This document shows, piece by piece, positions 58,713 to 64,000 of a DNA stretch of 64,000 nt (position 1 is the stretch's first letter; every line of letters begins with the position of its first letter). This stretch comes from Cliona cf. orientalis (taxonomy: Eukaryota > Porifera > Demospongiae > Clionaida > Clionaidae): positions 4,271,054-4,335,053 of the forward strand of contig OZ005694.1 in the NCBI GenBank assembly GCA_963930775.1, given 5' to 3'. The position numbers and the translations under genes were made by a program. The notes beneath the pieces were generated by a model that saw only the letters and a program-made list of their open reading frames with translations, had not been told where the DNA came from and ran no database searches.

Positions 58713-58919
58713 TTCCACGTACTGCCTGTCAAGTTTTGATGGTACTGCTATATCACACCTAACAGCTATTAGTGTGTGACGTTATGATGTTGACCAGAAA
58801 CAATTTCCTGAGCCACACTGATGATTTTTAATTTCAAAGAGATTAAAATAGAAGATATTGATGTAAGATGGTTCTATGTAGCTACGTGGCTTTAGCTCGC
58901 TCAATTCCCATGTATGCTC

Positions 58920-59165
58920 TATTACATTATTCCACCACTTCACTTCACTATTCCGTTCTACTGTTCCACTCCATTCACTCCACTATTCCATTCCACCACT
59001 CCACTCCACTGTTCCATTCCATTCATTCCTCCATTCCACTCCACTTTCCATCCATTCATTCCACCATTCCACTCCACTGTTCCATTCCTCCACTTCACTC
59101 CACTGTATAATTCCACTGCTCCACTCCATTCAATTTGTTGCAGTCCATTCGTTCCACAGTTCTAA
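58920..59165. repeat. CCATT/CCACT-rich satellite
   Basis: Imperfect tandem pentamers of TCCAC / TCCAT. The open frames here are by-products of the repeat. Confidence 0.85.
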
Positions 59166-61276
59166 AAACTACACAGTATACGTAGAGACTAAACTGTATA
59201 GCTACTACATTATAGTCATGATACTCAAATTTAACAACAACACATAATATTATATAGCTATGAGAAATATGGAATTTCCATGAAAGCTATTGTAGAGCTT
59301 AGTACCTATATGATCAGTTATGTGTTGCAGCTTGGTGCACTGGGTAGTTTGGTGCATGATATAATATGCAATTAATGAAGTTCACGTGTGCATGCTGTGG
59401 ACATATATCCCTCTGGATTGATCCATAGATGAGGACTGGATCAGATCGCACAGTTATTTCAATACCTATATACAACTGCCATAGTCTTAGCTGCAAGCGG
59501 GACTCGGGAGCATACTGATCATAGGCCCTGTGCTCATAGCCATGTTCCTGTCAAGTGGAGTAAGAATTTTAACTGGGCTTTTAGACTCCCAAGGGAGAAT
59601 AGGGCAGTAAACGTATCACGGAAAAAAATTCAAAATTAATAGTCTAGGCTGAAAATAGTATCAATTTCTACACCTGAGCTAGTATAACGTAACTAAAATT
59701 AGTAGCATTCTATTTTCAGATTGTATACTACACGTAGAATTGCATTGGCATTCTAAACATGCCATCTCCCTTGTATCTTTAACTATCCATTAGATAAATT
59801 TAATTTGCAATGGATATCACTAAAACTCTAAATAGCTATATATACGATATCCAAGTGAGAACATAAAAGCACTAGCTGTTTTACGATGCAGGGTGTATTA
59901 CGTTCTCTCAACATTGGTTGAAATGGCTCAACAGCATCAGAGTGAGAAGATTGGCTTCAAAAGAATCACTCTTTGTAAAGATGAAACCCTCGGTATTGGA
60001 GCTTATGGAATTGTATACCAGGCAAAGTGTGATGACCTCCTCTGTGCAGCTAAAATTATCCATCCAACTCTATTCAATCCAACCACTCTACGTCAATCTG
60101 CAACTCATAGTGAGCACAGCCTACCTTTTAAGAGGTTTCAACTGGAATGTGAGTTCTTGAGCACTGTACGACATCCTAACATTGTCCAATACCTTGGAGT
60201 GCACCAAGATTCTGATACTGGACTACCATGCAGTTCTGTTAATGGAGCTGATGGACAATAGCCTAACCGTATTTCTGGAAAACTCGACACAACCGATTCC
60301 TCACAACATCCAAGTGAATATCTGTCACGACATTGCTCTTGCTCTCTCATTTCTCCACTCTAATCGCATTATCCACAGAGATCTTTCTAGTAACAACGTG
60401 TTGCTGATAAATTATGTGAAAGCCAAAGTGACCGACTTTGGAATGGCGAGGCTGAGTGATCAAATGCCACTTGCAACTCAACATACCTTCACTATGTGTC
60501 CAGAGGCTGTCAAAGCTAATTCAGCATACACGGAGAAGATTGACTGCTTCTCGTTTGGAGTCATCACCATCCAGATTATAACACAACAGTTTCCCAACCC
60601 TGCGAATCGCCGAAAGGAAATCCAAGTTTATCAACCAGGATTACCTCCGACTGTCGAAGTGCCTGTATCGGAAATTGAGCGACGACAAAACCATATTGAT
60701 GAAATTGATCCACATCACCCCCTTCTTCCAGTTGCTCTTGACTGCCTAAATGATGCAGATTTTGAACGTCCAACAGCTCACCATCACTGTGAAAGAATAG
60801 CAGGCTTGAAGCAAGATCCACGATACAGTGAGAGTGTGAGGCTGGTTGAAGCATGCAAGGGGTTCAGCAGAGCAGAGTAGAAGCGATGAGGAATTACAGT
60901 CACTGAGACATGAACATGGTCAGCAAGTTCAAAGGCTTCAACTGATTATTCAGTCACAAATAAATCAATTGACAAAATGCAATCAAACACTGAGAGAAAA
61001 AGATGATATCATAGCCGAACTGACACAAAGAAATCAGCAATTGGAAAGACAGAAAGGTATATTGCTTTTGATGATCGAGAGAGAGAGCTGAGACTAAGGG
61101 CTAGAGAGATTGATGGACTGGAGAAACAATTGGGACGCATCAACCAGCAGTTAAAAGAGAGTGAACTGGCTAATGCTCAGTTTCAGAGTCGAATTGCTGA
61201 ATTAGAGCAACTGATAAAGGAGCAGAGAGCCAGAATCAAGTTGAAATGGAGGGAGGGAGAGAAAGCACCATGTAAA

Positions 61277-61757
61277 ACTAGAGCTCTGTAGAGCACATAC
61301 CCCGCGCGCTCTGTAGCCACTATAGCGTCGTATTGCAACACTATGAGGCATCGCGCTCTAATATCTATGGAGGCATATAATTATGTAGCTGTTTCATGAC
61401 GTGACGACCCTTTCCAACAAAGTGCTTGAGCATGCGCAGTCGCATCCGCATACTTAAAAGAGTGGGTGTGGTCGATAAAACACAGGCATGCTGAACAGAA
61501 AATGCACTATTTGTAGCACTAGTAAGCCTTTTGAAACGCGTACAAACCAGTTTTTCACCGATATCCACCGATTGGTTGTGCTTTCAGTACCCCTTGCGCA
61601 TGCGCGCGGGGTAATGAGCATCCACCGATTGGTTGTGCTTTCAGCACGCATAGATACCTAGAACGCGAGATCTGGCGATTTTCGTGCCGACAACGACGAC
61701 GACGACAGACATACAAACCGATTGCTTTACCCCTTGCGCATACGCGCGGGGTAATGA
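61277..61757 (+). mobile_element. GAGCACATACC element inserted in the kinase-Kelch pseudogene
   Basis: Starts AGAGCTCTGTAGAGCACATA and ends GCATACGCGCGGGGTAATG, with an internal copy of the end block (CCCCTTGCGCATGCGCGCGG at 61591-61610). It separates the coiled-coil frame from the Kelch frame. The (ACG)n stretch at 61692-61704 is typical of this family. Confidence 0.8.
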
Positions 61758-62224
61758 GCATATCATATTATTGTGCAGCAGTCGATGACAGTACTCTTTA
61801 TGTTAGAGCAACACGTCAAATGTTTAGTTACACTATCAGCACTGCTAGATGGTCTCAATTTCCAAACAGTCCAGTTGAATTTTATCCATCAGTTATTGTC
61901 AATAACTTTCTCACACTTGTTGGTGGTAATTTATGTTGCGAAACTCAACTATACAGCCTCTCTGGTGAAAGTAGTGACAGGAGATGGACTGAAGAATTTC
62001 CACCCATGCCGACTAAACGACAGGGAACAATTGCTCTGGGCACTGGAACGGCTCTGATTGTAGCAGGAGGAAGGGATAGGAATATGACCACACTACAAAT
62101 AGTTGAAGTATTGAATACTGAGACTCTCCAGTGGTCTACTGCTGCTGATCTACCTCAGCCACTGGCGTTTGCTCCAGCAACCATCTGTTGTGATCATATT
62201 CACCTCTTGGATGAGTTCAACATG

Positions 62225-62436
62225 TAGTACACATGTTCCAAATCGATATTTCCCCCCATCCCAGAGCAGAAATCATTTTTGACCAGGTTATGGAATAGAC
62301 GTGCTGTATAGAATTCCAAAGTGGACAAAATTGGATGATACACAAAATAATTGTCAAACAGATTTACACATAAAACAATTGTCAAACTTCTTTTATCTGA
62401 GCACCCCCATTCCAGATCCTGGATCCGCCCCTGCCA
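62225..62436. mobile_element. Insertion with hAT-like right end in the Kelch region
   Basis: The Kelch frame stops at LLDEFNM and resumes with SIHGQLLAIGGKDS at about 62443. Between them lies unrelated sequence ending CCTGGATCCGCCCCTG, the same kind of end as the element at 3449-3790. The left border is not clear. Confidence 0.5.
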
Positions 62437-63019
62437 CCTGCGTATCCATTCATGGTCAACTGTTAGCAATTGGTGGAAAGGATTCAGATAAGGAACCTAC
62501 CACTGCCATTAATATGTACGACCGGACTGCTATATAACTCCTGGGAGGTAGTTAGCCACATGAGAACACCTCGATGGAAAGCTATAATATTATTTTAATA
62601 CATGATTAATTTTGTGTAATTACAATATCTTGCTTCATTATAAGCAGAAGCCTCCACTGGATGAAACCCTGCATGGCAGCATACCACTGCCTAATCTGCC
62701 AAGTCTCGGCTACGAATTAAACTATATACTTCAAGTGTGCTTTAGATAGAGTTTCTCACCTTTCAGCGCTAAGTTGAGCTTATCCAAAGATGATAATCAG
62801 TCAATTACCATTAAAAGGAGAGAGCAAGTGCGTACCAACAGGTATTTAGAACACATTGCTTATCAGAAGCATCTCCTGTGGATTTTTGTCAAAAAATTAA
62901 TAGTAATGTGATATCCGGTGCGCATGCGCAGAAACGAGACAGCGTAACAGAAGATCGAGGACCCTTACCCATCACAGAAATTAAGGCAGACAGGTGTCCT
63001 AACGGTAAACGTCCCGTCC

Positions 63020-63425
63020 AAATTACGTCCGGGGGGACGTAAACGGGTTAACGAGCTACATCCGGGGCAGAGGAGGTCGGACATGCATAGTGCAATATAT
63101 AAAGACAAAAACCTTTGAATTGTGGGATAATACTTTGTCAGTGACTCCATAATGATGAAACATCGCATCCTTGCCTATTGTGATCATCATAATAGTGTTA
63201 CTTGTACGATGGGGTGCATATTTACAATATATTCCATTGCATTCCATGTATGTAAAAGAGCTCAAAGGTATCCCATGGTTAATTTTCTCACGGGGCACAG
63301 GTTGGGCACAGACATCTCTTCTGAACATAGACTAACTGGCCAGGTTTTATTCCCCAATTCCAAAAATTCCTCAATTATGTATGAGACCTTGTCCAACCTC
63401 CTCTGCATCCGGGGGACGCATGTCG
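63020..63425. mobile_element. Probable inverted-repeat element
   Basis: CATCCGGGGCAGAGGAGGTC with GGACATG (63060-63086) is inverted as TTGTCCAACCTCCTCTGCAT plus CCGGGGGACG (63389-63418). Interior frames show no motif. Confidence 0.5.
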
Positions 63426-63474
63426 CCATCGAATATTGATGGTCCTATATGTGCGCTGACGCGAGCAGTGCAAG

Positions 63475-64000
63475 ATGTCTTGCAAATATCAGCTCTGTAT
63501 TCCTGAGGAGTTGGCAGCCTTTCTGCCCTCTATCAAAGTGGAATGGTGTGCATCACCAGTATGGTCTTTCTCGAGATCTGAATCTGGCTTTAGTGTAAAG
63601 CTGTTTTGGAGAACCAAGACAACTCCATTTAGTACTCACCCTCACTCTGCTGCCGTATCCAAAAGAAAACTTCGGAGTAGACAGCGCATGGAGAAATTCA
63701 TAGAAAAGAAGTCTGCTGAAAATCAAGGAATTCCGGAAAACCCGTCTCACGAGGATATAAAGCCCAGGCAAGTTTCTCTTAATAGCTGCTCTGAACCCAG
63801 TCAACAATTGCTTGATGTCAAGCAAGTTAACCTCAAAGCTGAGGTATCAGTAGGGAGTCATGAGCTTCCCAGTTCTGAGGAATCCTGTTTAAATGTCTCA
63901 AGATTTGATTCAGTAACTGAAGATAAAAGATCTATGCACTATTCATTGATTGATGCCGACACCTGCTCTGAAAAGCCGCTTCTGCTTACTGAATCTAAGA
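63475..64000 (+). CDS. Uncharacterised open frame running off the window (partial)
   Basis: The ATG at 63475 opens a frame of 175 codons with no stop before the window ends. It reads MSCKYQLCIPEELAAFLPSI, then FSVKLFWRTKTTPFST, a basic stretch SKRKLRSRQRMEKFIEKK, and a Ser/Glu-rich tail. The basic KR-x-R-x-RMEKF-x-x-K pattern recalls the first open frame of some invertebrate retroelements, but I cannot name a family. It may equally be a host exon. The start is the first ATG after a stop. Confidence 0.45.
   Translation, partial: MSCKYQLCIPEELAAFLPSIKVEWCASPVWSFSRSESGFSVKLFWRTKTTPFSTHPHSAAVSKRKLRSRQRMEKFIEKKSAENQGIPENPSHEDIKPRQVSLNSCSEPSQQLLDVKQVNLKAEVSVGSHELPSSEESCLNVSRFDSVTEDKRSMHYSLIDADTCSEKPLLLTESK

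Larger units (their letters stand above)
59923..62580 (+). pseudogene. Kinase-coiled-coil-Kelch pseudogene, second copy
   Basis: The order of domains matches the gene at 16064-20576. From 59923: MAQQHQSEKIGFKRITLCKD, glycine loop GIGAYGIVYQA, AAKIIH, RHPNIVQYLG; a one-base frameshift near 60230; then VLLMELMDNSLTVF, HRDLSSNNVLL, TDFGMARL, and SFGVITIQI. The activation segment lacks part of the usual TPG-YMPPE sequence (TMCPEA). Further frameshifts occur near 60870 and 61068 in the coiled coil (ELTQRNQQLERQK, ARIAELEQLI-type sequence). The Kelch part (61758-62220, then 62440-62580) is cut by two insertions and fades out after SWEVVSHMRTP-like sequence. It has no intron at the site used by the first copy, which might mean a retrocopy or a simple difference in gene structure. 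Confidence 0.85.

Noticed and set aside
58868-59165. Frames rich in HSTIPFHHSTPLFHS
   Set aside because: Direct translation of the CCATT/CCACT satellite.

Overview
This window looks like nuclear DNA of an early-branching marine animal, most likely a demosponge. That placement is inference. It rests on spliced genes with GT/AG introns, small CARD/SAM/Death adaptor genes in tandem, kinase-coiled-coil-Kelch fusions, a secreted YHYH protein, an astacin metalloprotease with C2-like and EGF modules, and a very high load of short DNA transposons. No prokaryotic gene organisation is visible.

Layout. Positions 1-16 kb are almost entirely repeats. There is a nested stack of transposons with 9-bp target duplications (about 126-2430), a tRNA-derived element, fold-back elements, a 91-bp minisatellite (8560-9165), paired CACTAAG-ended elements (10221-11027), a nested fold-back cluster (12000-14050) and a satellite-filled inverted-repeat element (14050-16020). 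The last ends about 45 bp before the start codon of the first gene. Positions 16.06-20.58 kb hold a protein kinase-coiled-coil-Kelch gene. Its first exon carries two apparent frameshifts and a 314-bp transposon with a clean 6-bp target duplication. Positions 21.25-25.96 kb and 26.16-31.91 kb hold two complete tandem paralogues encoding CARD-SAM-Death adaptors (361 and 349 residues as modelled). Their exon phases agree at every junction I could test. Positions 32.4-35.5 kb hold remnants: a reverse-transcriptase-like piece and two HECT-like pieces split by a 2.1-kb element. A decayed YHYH copy (37.98-38.35 kb, minus) precedes an apparently intact YHYH gene (41.15-42.03 kb, plus). An alpha-tubulin fragment lies between inverted repeats at 42.5-42.84 kb. 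A two-exon astacin gene lies at 50.6-52.66 kb on the minus strand. From 52.7 to 59.9 kb I see only repeats and unassigned sequence. A second kinase-coiled-coil-Kelch copy at 59.92-62.58 kb is clearly a pseudogene, with several frameshifts and two insertions. An unfinished open frame runs off the right edge from 63475.

How the genes may relate. CARD, SAM and Death domains are protein-interaction modules of innate-immune and cell-death adaptors. The kinase-Kelch gene directly upstream of the adaptor pair could belong to the same signalling context, but only proximity supports that. The strongest directly readable signals are the transposon insertions with target duplications, including one that interrupts the kinase coding sequence, and the paired adaptor genes with parallel exon structure.
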